16,175 nt of DNA from Candidatus Eiseniibacteriota bacterium (GCA_023132135.1 JAGLYR010000153.1:1-16175); one strand, 5' to 3'. Counted from the stretch's first letter, positions 1 through 6,106 are shown. Notes: generated from the sequence alone by a model not told the origin. Translations and numbers: made by a program.

Positions 1-2
1 AC

Positions 3-32
3 CGCGAATGGACACGAATAGACGCGAATGGA
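3..32. repeat. Three tandem 10-bp units
   Basis: Three head-to-tail 10-bp units at 3-12, 13-22 and 23-32. The first and third are identical (CGCGAATGGA); the middle one differs at two positions. The first ATG of the following DUF1016-like reading frame lies inside the first unit, so the N-terminal residues MDTNRREW of that frame are repeat-derived rather than part of the conserved domain. Confidence 0.75.
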
Positions 33-458
33 GTTTTGAAAAGCTGATTGGTTCTATCCGGCAGGTGCATGACGAACTGGCGGCACAGGCCGGACGCGCG
101 GTGAATCTCAGCCTGACGCTGCGCAACTGGCTAATTGGCTGCTATATTGCCGAATACGAGCTGTCCGGTTCGGACCGGGCGAGCTATGGGGATAGCCTCC
201 TCACCGAACTTGCCAAGCGCCTAACGGGCCTCAAGGTCAGTAACTGCAACCGTCGCCAACTCTATCGCTATCTCCGCTTTTATCGCCTTTATCCTGAGAT
301 TGTGGGGACAATGTCCGCACAATTGAAAAAGCTGTTACCCGCAGGAGGGCAAGCGGTTGAGAAAGTGGGGACAACGTCCCCACAATTGCGAATCCCCGCG
401 GATAAACTCATCCATCGACTTTCATACAGCCACCTGGAACTGATCGTTGGAATTCGGT

Positions 459-483
459 GGAATTCGGGACAGACCCGAATTCC
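459..483. repeat. Perfect palindrome, 10-bp arms, 5-nt loop
   Basis: GGAATTCGGG at 459-468, loop ACAGA at 469-473, and the exact reverse complement at 474-483. It sits where the DUF1016-like homology ends. The core (GGG-ACAGA-CCC) resembles the GGGACAG-type palindromes often dispersed with REP-associated IS200-like transposases; that link is from memory and is not shown here. There is no T-tract, so an intrinsic terminator is unlikely. Confidence 0.7.
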
Positions 484-491
484 CTCCGGAG

Positions 492-522
492 CCCCAGAAT
501 GTGGCATTGCAGGACTTGGCAC
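492..522. repeat. Right end of the 168-bp dispersed repeat (copy A, partial)
   Basis: The segment CCCCAGAATGTGGCATTGCA and its continuation match the right end of the complete copies at 6027-6058 and 7259-7291 with few changes. Only the right terminal part is present. It supplies the last residues of the truncated DUF1016-like frame. Confidence 0.75.
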
Positions 523-589
523 GAAAGCGCGAAAGCGCCGTTGAAAGGTGCGATGAGATAGGCCGGCACATGCCACGGGGCTAGACAGG

Positions 590-2671
590 ATGACGAGGAA
601 GCGAAGAACATCATCGTTCACTGACCTTGCGTGGGAGGATCTGGAGGGCTGGGCGGGGGAGCGAATCGTGGCGCGGGGACGATCGTACAAACGCCGCGTT
701 AATGATCTGCGGATGACAGAAGACGGAGGGTTGGTGGCGTGGGTTCACGGATCTGACCGGTACGCGACACAGGTTCAGATGTGCGGAGCGGGCAGATTGT
801 CCCACGAGTGCACCTGCCCCTATGGTTGGGGTCCGTGCAAGCACGCGGTGGCTGTTGTACTGGCTTATCTGGATGCGGTGAAGAAAAAGCAGGAAGTGCC
901 TCTGGCTCAGCCGAATGATAAGCGTTTGTTGCGTATCGACGATGAGAGCAGCGGCGGCTACCGGGAAGATGGTGGGGCTGAAGAGTGGGATGTCGAAGAC
1001 TTACATAAGGAAGGTGGAACGCGGATGATGACGCGGCGCAGACAGCGGTCCACGGACGCCCGAAGAGAAAGGCATGACAGGGAGCTGCAGCAATACCTGG
1101 ATGGGCTGCCGCGAGAATCATTGATGGACCTGGCACAGAAACTGACGGATGACTATCCCGAGACTCGCGAGAAGGTTCTTGATCAGGCGCGGTTACAAGA
1201 TGGGCGTGTTGCCCGAATGGTGGCGTCGATCCGCCGGGAAATCGAGAACCTTGCACGTGAACCGGCATGGTCGAACCACTGGTCGGGGGAAGGACATGTT
1301 CCCGACTACTCACGTGTACGTAAAAGGCTGAAGACGTTGCTCGAAGGTGGTCACGCGGATGAAGTGGTTTCCTTGGGCGAAGATCTTCTCCAGTTGGGCA
1401 CAAGGCAGATCGAAATGTCCCACGACGAAGGCGAAACGGGTATGGAGATCAACTCTTCAGCGGCTGTCGTGTTCAGGGCGGTGACGAGTTCATCCATGTC
1501 GCCGTCGGAACAGCTGCTGTGGGAAATCAACGCGCACCTCGGTGATGACTACTCCCTCCTCGACGGGCTGGAAGGTCCGCTGTCGCGCAACAGATACTGC
1601 GCGAAGGACTGGGACACCGTCGCGCACGTGTTGGGAGAGCGCCTTGCGGAAATGCCGACGACTGAAAGGAGTCAGGACAGAGCCTCGTTTCATCGGGACT
1701 ATCAACGCCAGCAGCTCATGCAATGGCTGATTCATTCACTTGATAAAGCCGGGCGCAAGGAAGAGGTCGTCCCGTTGCTCGAACGGGAGGCGCCTGTCAC
1801 CGACTGCTACGTTGATCTGGTGGACCGCCTGATCTCGACCCGGCGAAGGAAGGATGCCGAGAAGTGGGCGAGAAAGGGTTTCGAGAAGACGATTGGCCGA
1901 TTTGAGGGCATCGCCTGGGCCCTGGAAGAAAGACTGAGAAAACTCGCCGAACGGAAGAAGGATCTGCCGCTCGTGGTTTCATGGCGCGCGACGGAATTCT
2001 TCCACCGCCCGGACATCCCGCGGTATGCCGCGCTGGAGAAGGCTGCAAGGGCTGCAGGAGTGTGGGCGGATGTGCGCGCCTGTGCACTTCAATATCTGGA
2101 AACCGGGATCCACCCGGACGTTCAGCCGAAGATGAAAACACCAGGACGCGGGTCAAAAGGAGCGGACACCGGCCCCCTCTCGTTGAGGCCCGTTTTGGTC
2201 CCTGCGCTTTGGCCTCTCCCGGCGACAGGTTTGAGGCTGGCCCCCGAAGATAAGAGATCCCGCACGTTTCCCCACGCGGATATGCTGATGGATATCGCCA
2301 TCCGGGAAAAGCGGAGCGAGGATGTCCTGAAATGGCATGAGCAGGCCGGGAAGCAGGCCGGATTCTGGGGGAACGGACATGACGACAAGGTGGCGACGGC
2401 TATTCAGATGACGCATCCCGACGTCGCGTTGAGCCTCTGGAAGCGACTGGTCGAAGCGAACGTTGCCCAGGTCAAACCCGCCTCGTATCGGGTCGCAGGT
2501 GGTTACCTCAGGAAGATGAGAGGCGTGTATGCCCGCGAGAAGCGCTTGGCGGGATGGCGTGATTATCTCGCGAAGCTCCGGGCCCAGAACAAACGTAGAC
2601 CTCGTATGCTGGAGGTACTGGATTCTCTGGACCGCAAACGCCGACGAATTCTCAGAGACGCTGGACGTTGA
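590..2671 (+). CDS. SWIM zinc-finger family protein
   Basis: This 693-aa protein has a SWIM zinc finger near its N-terminus: C74-x-C76, then C83-x-H85 (CxC-x6-CxH), preceded by WEDLEGWAGERIVARGRSYK, a typical lead-in for this family. SWIM fingers bind zinc and are used for DNA or protein contacts. The remaining ~600 residues are mostly helical, rich in Arg/Glu/Trp, and resemble the helical-repeat scaffold found in long bacterial SWIM proteins; no catalytic motif is visible. Its exact role is unknown. The ATG at 590 has only a weak purine stretch upstream, but it gives the expected N-terminal start of the family. The gene stands alone between a partial repeat (492-522) and another (2714-2770), facing the same way as its neighbours but ~185 bp from the next gene. 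The family assignment is firm, the function is not. Confidence 0.85.
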   Translation: MTRKRRTSSFTDLAWEDLEGWAGERIVARGRSYKRRVNDLRMTEDGGLVAWVHGSDRYATQVQMCGAGRLSHECTCPYGWGPCKHAVAVVLAYLDAVKKKQEVPLAQPNDKRLLRIDDESSGGYREDGGAEEWDVEDLHKEGGTRMMTRRRQRSTDARRERHDRELQQYLDGLPRESLMDLAQKLTDDYPETREKVLDQARLQDGRVARMVASIRREIENLAREPAWSNHWSGEGHVPDYSRVRKRLKTLLEGGHADEVVSLGEDLLQLGTRQIEMSHDEGETGMEINSSAAVVFRAVTSSSMSPSEQLLWEINAHLGDDYSLLDGLEGPLSRNRYCAKDWDTVAHVLGERLAEMPTTERSQDRASFHRDYQRQQLMQWLIHSLDKAGRKEEVVPLLEREAPVTDCYVDLVDRLISTRRRKDAEKWARKGFEKTIGRFEGIAWALEERLRKLAERKKDLPLVVSWRATEFFHRPDIPRYAALEKAARAAGVWADVRACALQYLETGIHPDVQPKMKTPGRGSKGADTGPLSLRPVLVPALWPLPATGLRLAPEDKRSRTFPHADMLMDIAIREKRSEDVLKWHEQAGKQAGFWGNGHDDKVATAIQMTHPDVALSLWKRLVEANVAQVKPASYRVAGGYLRKMRGVYAREKRLAGWRDYLAKLRAQNKRRPRMLEVLDSLDRKRRRILRDAGR

Positions 2672-2693
2672 GCATCGAACGTTGAACCTTGCA

Positions 2694-2725
2694 CACCGTT
2701 GGGGTCACGCACCGTTGGGGTCGGA
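2694..2725. repeat. Two tandem 16-bp units
   Basis: CACCGTTGGGGTCACG at 2694-2709 is followed directly by a second unit at 2710-2725 that shares its first 13 bases. The second unit runs into the left end of the dispersed repeat at 2714, so the repeat's outer edge appears to be locally duplicated. Confidence 0.65.
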
Positions 2726-2770
2726 TCTTGCAATGCCACAAAAGAGGGTGTAAGTGTTGGAATAGCAGAT
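2714..2770. repeat. Left end of the 168-bp dispersed repeat (copy B, partial)
   Basis: About 57 bp, including TTGCAATGCCACA followed by GTAAGTGTTGGAATAGCAGA, match the left third of the complete copy at 7124-7291 almost base for base. Similarity ends at 2770. It lies in the 185-bp gap between the SWIM gene and the first SUMF1 lipoprotein gene. Confidence 0.8.
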
Positions 2771-2846
2771 ATCATCTCTCAATCGTCAGGTAGGAAGAGA
2801 CTGATGGTGCTTGGACGGAACGCCAGTCTCGGAACGCTACACAACA

Positions 2847-3246
2847 GAGGTGCGGGATGAAGCCCATCAGAGTCCTGGCGGTCATCGCTGTGCTATCTGC
2901 TGTCCTCGCCCTCACGACTACCTGTGGGGAAGACGACAAGCCAACACTGCCGGTGAACACCGCCCCAACCGCCTGCTTCACGGTCTCCCCCGACTCAGGC
3001 ACCACGGAAACGGTGTTCCAGTTCGACGCATCCTGTTCATCTGACAACAAGGGACTGACCTCAGATCTTGAGGTCCGCTGGGACTGGGAGAGCGATGGGA
3101 CGTGGGATACACCGTACTCGACCACTAAGACTGCGAGCCACCAGTACTCCACGACGGGGACAAAGACGATCACATTGGAGGTCAAGGACACGGGGGGCCT
3201 CACCGACCAGACGACAAGGCAAGTTCAAGTTACTGGCGACGGCCAC
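2847..3246 (+). repeat. PKD module repeat, copy 1 (paired with 4589-4982)
   Basis: From the ribosome binding site through the signal peptide and PKD domain, this segment is nearly identical to 4589-4982. A hand count over 2941-3240 against 4677-4976 gave 15 differences in 300 bp (about 95% identity), plus a 6-bp deletion in the signal peptide of the second copy. The similarity falls sharply at the start of the SUMF1 domains. Confidence 0.85.
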
Positions 3247-4119
3247 TTGGTCCTCGTCCCCGCGGGCACATTCATCATGGGGGACGGCGTAGCCTACTGT
3301 GGCCACGATGAGCACCAGGTAACCCTCACCCGGGACTTCTACATTGGCCAGTATGAGGTGACGAACGAGCAGTACCTCGTTGCGGTGCAGTGGGCGTATG
3401 ACAACGGGTACGTGAATGCGACCTCGTCGTCGGTCACCGACAACTTGGACGGAATGACGGTGGAGCTCCTGGATCTGGGTGATTATCACTCCGAGATCCA
3501 GTTCGCTGCAGGCGCGTTCAGCCTTCGCGAATCACCATCGGGTTCTGCACAGGGCGCGTACCCGGAGGGCTATGATCCGGCCGATCATCCGGTGAAGGTG
3601 GTTACCTGGTATGGTGCGGTGCGCTATTGTGACTGGCTGAGCATGCAGGAGGGGTTGCCGCGGGCGTATGAGCACAGCGGGGACTGGTCGTGCAACGGTG
3701 GGGATCCGTATGGGGCGGCCGGCTACCGGCTCCCGACGGATGCGGAGTGGGAGTATGCAGCGCAGTATAACGATGATCGGACGTATCCTTGGGGAGATGG
3801 ATCACCCAACAGTAGCAGGGCAAATTACTATTCGAACGTAGGCTGGACGACGCCGGTTGGGATCTATCCTGCGGCGCCTGTATCGCTTGATCTATACGAC
3901 ATGGCGGGGAATGTGTGGGAGTGGTGCGACGATGGGTACACCTGCAACTTGGGTACGTCTCCGCAGACGGACCCTGCGGGGCCGAGCTCTGGCTCGTCTC
4001 GGGTGCTACGTGGCGGCTCGTGGGCCCACTACGAGAGTGTCCTGCGCTGCGCCTTCCGGAGCTACCACACCCCGTCGCTCACGTACTACGTCGGGTTTCG
4101 TTGTGTCCGCAGTCAGTGA
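2857..4119 (+). CDS. PKD + SUMF1 (FGE-fold) lipoprotein with a DGR-type variable C-terminus
   Basis: 420 aa. Residues 1-22 form a signal peptide ending in a lipobox-like LTTT-C23, so it is a probable lipoprotein. Residues ~34-127 are a PKD domain (start NTAPTACFTVSP, then WDWESDGTWD, end ITLEVKDTGG). Residues ~131-417 are a SUMF1/formylglycine-generating-enzyme-like domain (VLVPAGTFIMG, EVTNEQY, YRLPTDAEWEYAA, YPWGDG, NVWEWC, SRVLRGGSW, GFRCVRS). The two catalytic cysteines that true FGEs carry shortly after RGGS are absent (W-A-H-Y follows), so it is probably a binding protein with the C-type-lectin-like fold, not a sulfatase activator. The GAGG at 2847-2850, 6 nt before the ATG, fixes the start. 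The last 23 variable residues look DGR-diversified. Its paralogue lies at 4599-5804. SUMF1 assignment is firm; surface display and ligand binding are inferred. Confidence 0.88.
   Translation: MKPIRVLAVIAVLSAVLALTTTCGEDDKPTLPVNTAPTACFTVSPDSGTTETVFQFDASCSSDNKGLTSDLEVRWDWESDGTWDTPYSTTKTASHQYSTTGTKTITLEVKDTGGLTDQTTRQVQVTGDGHLVLVPAGTFIMGDGVAYCGHDEHQVTLTRDFYIGQYEVTNEQYLVAVQWAYDNGYVNATSSSVTDNLDGMTVELLDLGDYHSEIQFAAGAFSLRESPSGSAQGAYPEGYDPADHPVKVVTWYGAVRYCDWLSMQEGLPRAYEHSGDWSCNGGDPYGAAGYRLPTDAEWEYAAQYNDDRTYPWGDGSPNSSRANYYSNVGWTTPVGIYPAAPVSLDLYDMAGNVWEWCDDGYTCNLGTSPQTDPAGPSSGSSRVLRGGSWAHYESVLRCAFRSYHTPSLTYYVGFRCVRSQ
4024..4116 (+). other. Putative DGR variable repeat VR1
   Basis: Starts after the conserved Trp codon (4021-4023) and ends at the stop codon. 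Thirteen codons have NNC form. Compared with 5703-5801, framework codons are identical (Leu-Arg-Cys-Ala at 4042-4053, Arg at 4057, Pro-Ser at 4072-4077, Thr at 4081), and from 4042 onward all differences lie in positions 1-2 of NNC codons, for example TTC/ACC, AGC/TAC and CAC/AGC. The last 23 bp (4093-4115) are identical in both genes and correspond to where an IMH would be. The GAG AGT pair at 4033-4038 does not fit the NNC rule, and VR1 is two codons shorter than VR2. No template repeat is present in the window. Confidence 0.7.
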
Positions 4120-4177
4120 GTACTAGAGAATGGATATTAGAAATTAGAGATCGGAAAAGAGCATTAGAGAAAGCAGC

Positions 4178-4222
4178 GGAGACGCCCAGGATGTTCGACT
4201 GACCGACTACCACGCAAGCTAG
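4178..4222 (+). pseudogene. C-terminal remnant of higB (RelE-family toxin)
   Basis: Directly upstream of higA, one frame reads GDAQDVRLTDYHAS then TAG (4220-4222). HigB toxins characteristically end in a sequence of the type GDA-x-DV-x-L-x-DYH, and higB normally precedes higA. Only the last 14 or so residues are recognisable. Upstream of 4178 the sequence turns into AT-rich filler with three ATTAGA copies (4136, 4143, 4163), and the frame is closed by a TAG at 4145-4147. The toxin gene has evidently been lost by deletion or replacement. The match is short, so the call rests on the motif plus its exact position. Confidence 0.65.
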
Positions 4223-4240
4223 TATCAGGAGGTGCTGCTC

Positions 4241-4528
4241 GTGTTGCCTGCGAATCGAATTCCGACGCATCCCGGCGAAGTGCTGAAGGAGGAGTTTCTC
4301 CTGTCCCTCGGAATGACCCAAGTCGCCCTGGCCGAACACCTCGGCGTTCCCGTGCAGCGGATCAACGAGATCGTGCGCGGGAAGCGCGGGGTGAGCCCGG
4401 AGACGGCATGGCTACTGGCCCAGGCGTTCGACACGACGCCCGAGTTCTGGCTCAACCTGCAGGCGCTTCATGACCTGGCCGTCAGCCGACCAAAGACCAG
4501 AATCAGGAAGGTGCGGAAGACCGCATGA
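4241..4528 (+). CDS. higA: HigA-family antitoxin (XRE helix-turn-helix)
   Basis: About 95 aa, starting LPANRIPTHPGEVLKEEFL, a characteristic HigA/VapI opening, with a helix-turn-helix in MTQVALAEHLGVPVQRINEI and the downstream GKRGVSPETAWLLAQAFDTT and FWLNLQ segments. HigA normally neutralises the RelE-like mRNase HigB and represses the higBA operon. I chose the GTG at 4241 because AGGAGG at 4227-4232 sits 8 nt upstream; a GTG at 4232 would overlap that site. The toxin gene upstream is reduced to its last codons (4178-4222), so this is an orphan antitoxin. It might still bind DNA, act as an anti-addiction factor, or be in decay. The gene sits between the two SUMF1 lipoprotein genes, same strand, 70 bp before the second. 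Confidence 0.9.
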   Translation: MLPANRIPTHPGEVLKEEFLLSLGMTQVALAEHLGVPVQRINEIVRGKRGVSPETAWLLAQAFDTTPEFWLNLQALHDLAVSRPKTRIRKVRKTA

Positions 4529-4588
4529 AACAGGATCGCTTGGGGAACTGCCGACCTATGCGACTTGTCAGCGACTTGCCCGAGATCG

Positions 4589-4982
4589 GAGGTGCGGGAT
4601 GAAGCCCATCAGAGTTCTGGCAGTCGTTGCTGTGCTATTTGGCGTCCTCACGACTACCTGTGGGGAAGACGACAAGCCAACACCGCCGGTGAACACCGCT
4701 CCAACCGCCTGCTTCACGGTTTCCCCCGACTCAGGCACCACGGAAACGGTGTTCCAGTTCGACGCATCCTGTTCATCTGACAAGAAGGGACCGGCCTCAG
4801 ATCTTGAGGTCCGTTGGGATTGGGAGAGCGACGGGACGTGGGATACACCGTACTCGACCACTAAGACTGCGAGCCACCAGTACTCCACGACGGGGACAAA
4901 GGCGATCACATTGGAGGTCAAGGACATGGGGGGCCTCACCGACCAGACGACAAAGCAAGTTCGAGTTACCAGCGACGGTCAT
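4589..4982 (+). repeat. PKD module repeat, copy 2 (paired with 2847-3246)
   Basis: About 95% identical to 2847-3246 at the DNA level by hand count over 300 bp. It covers the GGAGG ribosome binding site, signal peptide and PKD domain. Homology drops after the Asp-Gly-His codons, where the SUMF1 domain begins. Confidence 0.85.
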
Positions 4983-5804
4983 CTGGAGATGGTGCTCGTT
5001 CCAGCGGGCACGTTCACGATGGGTTCGGACCCGGACGAGGGGAGTTCCCGTGAGCGTCCGGAGCATCAGCCCTACGTCAGTGCCTTCTACATGGATGTGT
5101 ACGAGGTGATGAACGCAGAGTACTGCGAGGCGCTGAACGACGGTCTTGGATACTGGAACGGGTCGGACGTAGTGGAGTCGTCGGGGGACAACACGTTGTA
5201 CCTGGAGGTTTCGGATTCGGATTGCCGAATTGACCGTTCCGGTTCTTCGTTTGTAGTGCAGTCCAGGTATGAGGATCATCCGATGGTTGAGGTATCGTGG
5301 TATGGAGCGGCGGCGTACTGCAACTGGCGGAGTCAGAGGGACGGGTTGACGCCGTGTTACGACACGAGCACGTGGGCTTGTGATTTCGGAGCGGGTGGGT
5401 ATCGGTTATCGACGGAGGCGGAGTGGGAGAAGGGTGCTCGTGGTTCGTCGGATGAGCGGACGTATCCGTGGGGAGAGGGGATAGATTGCACGCGGGCGAA
5501 CTACTATGGCTGTCATGGTGGGACGGTTCCGGTAGGCTCATACGAGAGTGGGGTGTCGCCGTACGGTTTGTACAACATGGTAGGGAATGTGTGGGAGTGG
5601 TGCAACGATTGGTACAGCAGTTTATATTATGGATCTTCGCCGGAGAGCGACCCAATGGGGCCATCCAGTGGCTCGTCTCGGGTGTTGCGCGGTGGGTCGT
5701 GGAGCTTCTACGGCGGCAGCGGCCTGCGCTGCGCCACCCGGTACAGCAGCGGCCCGTCGAGCACGTTCTACATCTTCGGGTTTCGTTGTGTCCGCAGTCA
5801 ATAG
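4599..5804 (+). CDS. PKD + SUMF1 (FGE-fold) lipoprotein, second paralogue, DGR-type variable C-terminus
   Basis: 401 aa from the ATG at 4599, chosen because GGAGG (4588-4592) lies 6 nt upstream and the start matches the paralogue; a longer frame from 4470 would overlap higA and lack a ribosome binding site. Residues 1-20 are a signal peptide with a lipobox-like LTTT-C21. Residues ~32-125 are the PKD domain. Residues ~129-398 are a SUMF1-like domain (MVLVPAGTFTMGSDPDEG, HPMVEVSWYGAAAYCNW, YRLSTEAEWEKGARG, YPWGEG, NVWEWCNDWY, SRVLRGGSW, GFRCVRS). FGE catalytic cysteines after RGGS are missing (S-F-Y follows). The SUMF1 body is clearly more diverged from the first gene than the N-terminal module. 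The variable tail spans residues 369-393. The hairpin at 5811-5847 follows the stop. Likely a surface-exposed ligand-binding lipoprotein; the ligand is unknown. Confidence 0.88.
   Translation: MKPIRVLAVVAVLFGVLTTTCGEDDKPTPPVNTAPTACFTVSPDSGTTETVFQFDASCSSDKKGPASDLEVRWDWESDGTWDTPYSTTKTASHQYSTTGTKAITLEVKDMGGLTDQTTKQVRVTSDGHLEMVLVPAGTFTMGSDPDEGSSRERPEHQPYVSAFYMDVYEVMNAEYCEALNDGLGYWNGSDVVESSGDNTLYLEVSDSDCRIDRSGSSFVVQSRYEDHPMVEVSWYGAAAYCNWRSQRDGLTPCYDTSTWACDFGAGGYRLSTEAEWEKGARGSSDERTYPWGEGIDCTRANYYGCHGGTVPVGSYESGVSPYGLYNMVGNVWEWCNDWYSSLYYGSSPESDPMGPSSGSSRVLRGGSWSFYGGSGLRCATRYSSGPSSTFYIFGFRCVRSQ
5703..5801 (+). other. Putative DGR variable repeat VR2
   Basis: Begins after the Trp codon at 5700-5702 and ends at the stop. 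Seventeen NNC codons are interspersed with framework codons identical to those of 4024-4116. Just upstream (about 5670-5699) the two genes differ mainly by synonymous changes, so the mode of variation switches at the Trp codon. The 23-bp terminal block 5778-5800 equals 4093-4115. This pattern is expected when AAC codons of a template repeat are randomised at adenines during retrohoming. Confidence 0.7.
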
Positions 5805-5810
5805 TGTTGG

Positions 5811-5847
5811 GGGATGGGGACATGAACTCGTTTCGTGTCCCCATCCC
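5811..5847. repeat. Long hairpin 3' of the second lipoprotein gene
   Basis: GGGATGGGGACA at 5811-5822 pairs perfectly with TGTCCCCATCCC at 5836-5847. The stem can extend inward through TGAA/TTCG (5823-5826 with 5832-5835, one T-G wobble), leaving a 5-nt loop. It starts 6 nt after the stop codon and 10 nt after the conserved 23-bp end of VR2. No T-tract follows, so it is a poor intrinsic terminator. A hairpin or cruciform just past the IMH is a known accessory element of DGR target sites, such as that of the Bordetella phage BPP-1. A simple dispersed palindrome is the alternative. Confidence 0.7.
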
Positions 5848-5890
5848 GCGGGCCACGCTAGGCTAGGATTCGTCGCTCTCTCCCGACACC

Positions 5891-6058
5891 CATTGGGGCC
5901 AGGTCTTGCAGTGCCACAAGACCGAACGTAACTGCTGGAATAGCAGAGGTTGACAGATGTTCTCTGAGCAACTCCGGCCCCGCGCCGATCGCGTCATGCG
6001 AAGATCGTAGGAGACAACGCGTTAGACCCCAGAATGTGGCATTGCAGGACCCGGCACC
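5891..6058. repeat. Complete 168-bp dispersed repeat, copy C
   Basis: Matches 7124-7291 along its whole length, most strongly over the right half (about 5961-6048). The ends are imperfect inverted repeats of ~24 bp: the left end carries TCTTGCAGTGCCACA and the right end TGTGGCATTGCAGGAC, agreeing at about 20 of 24 positions by hand count. It has no ORF. The terminal inverted repeats suggest a MITE-like element, although no clear target-site duplication is visible. Confidence 0.8.
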
Positions 6059-6106
6059 AAGCCGCTAAGGATCCGCTGTGCGCAACGTCGCTGCGGGCAG
6101 TCCTCG

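Larger units (their letters stand above)
8..544 (+). pseudogene. Truncated DUF1016 (YhcG-type) N-terminal domain protein
   Basis: The frame reads 178 aa. Residues about 9-147 resemble the DUF1016 N-terminal domain: an SFEKLIGSIRQVHDEL-like opening, the segment LTLRNWLIGCYIAEYE, then LYRYLRFYRLYPEIVGT and LSYSHLELIVGI. Intact family members are about 340-370 aa and carry a C-terminal PD-(D/E)XK nuclease-like domain. Here homology stops abruptly near position 450, and the frame continues through a palindrome (459-483) and the end of a dispersed repeat (492-522) to a stop at 542-544, so the nuclease half is missing. The first eight residues come from a tandem repeat, and no convincing ribosome binding site precedes the ATG. 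Two short inverted repeats (302-320 and 365-383) lie in the coding part. Most likely a decayed remnant; a short expressed protein cannot be excluded. Confidence 0.75.

Noticed and set aside
4470-4598. N-terminal extension of the second lipoprotein reading frame
   Set aside because: It overlaps higA, has no ribosome binding site, and would bury the signal peptide; the ATG at 4599 with GGAGG matches the paralogue.
4024-5801. Variable tails explained simply by ordinary positive selection after duplication
   Set aside because: Ordinary selection would not keep the third base at C in every varying codon while also keeping all framework codons free of synonymous change; still noted as the main alternative until a template repeat is found.
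5811-5847. Hairpin read as an intrinsic terminator of the second lipoprotein gene
   Set aside because: The stem is long but no T-tract follows on either strand; it is kept as a structural repeat instead.
6021-6027. GTTAGAC inside the 168-bp repeat, matching the GTTRRRY core of integron attC sites, with genes separated by repeats as in a cassette array
   Set aside because: No matching RYYYAAC box exists at the other end of the element, the inverted ends are a different sequence, genes face both ways, and no integrase is seen.
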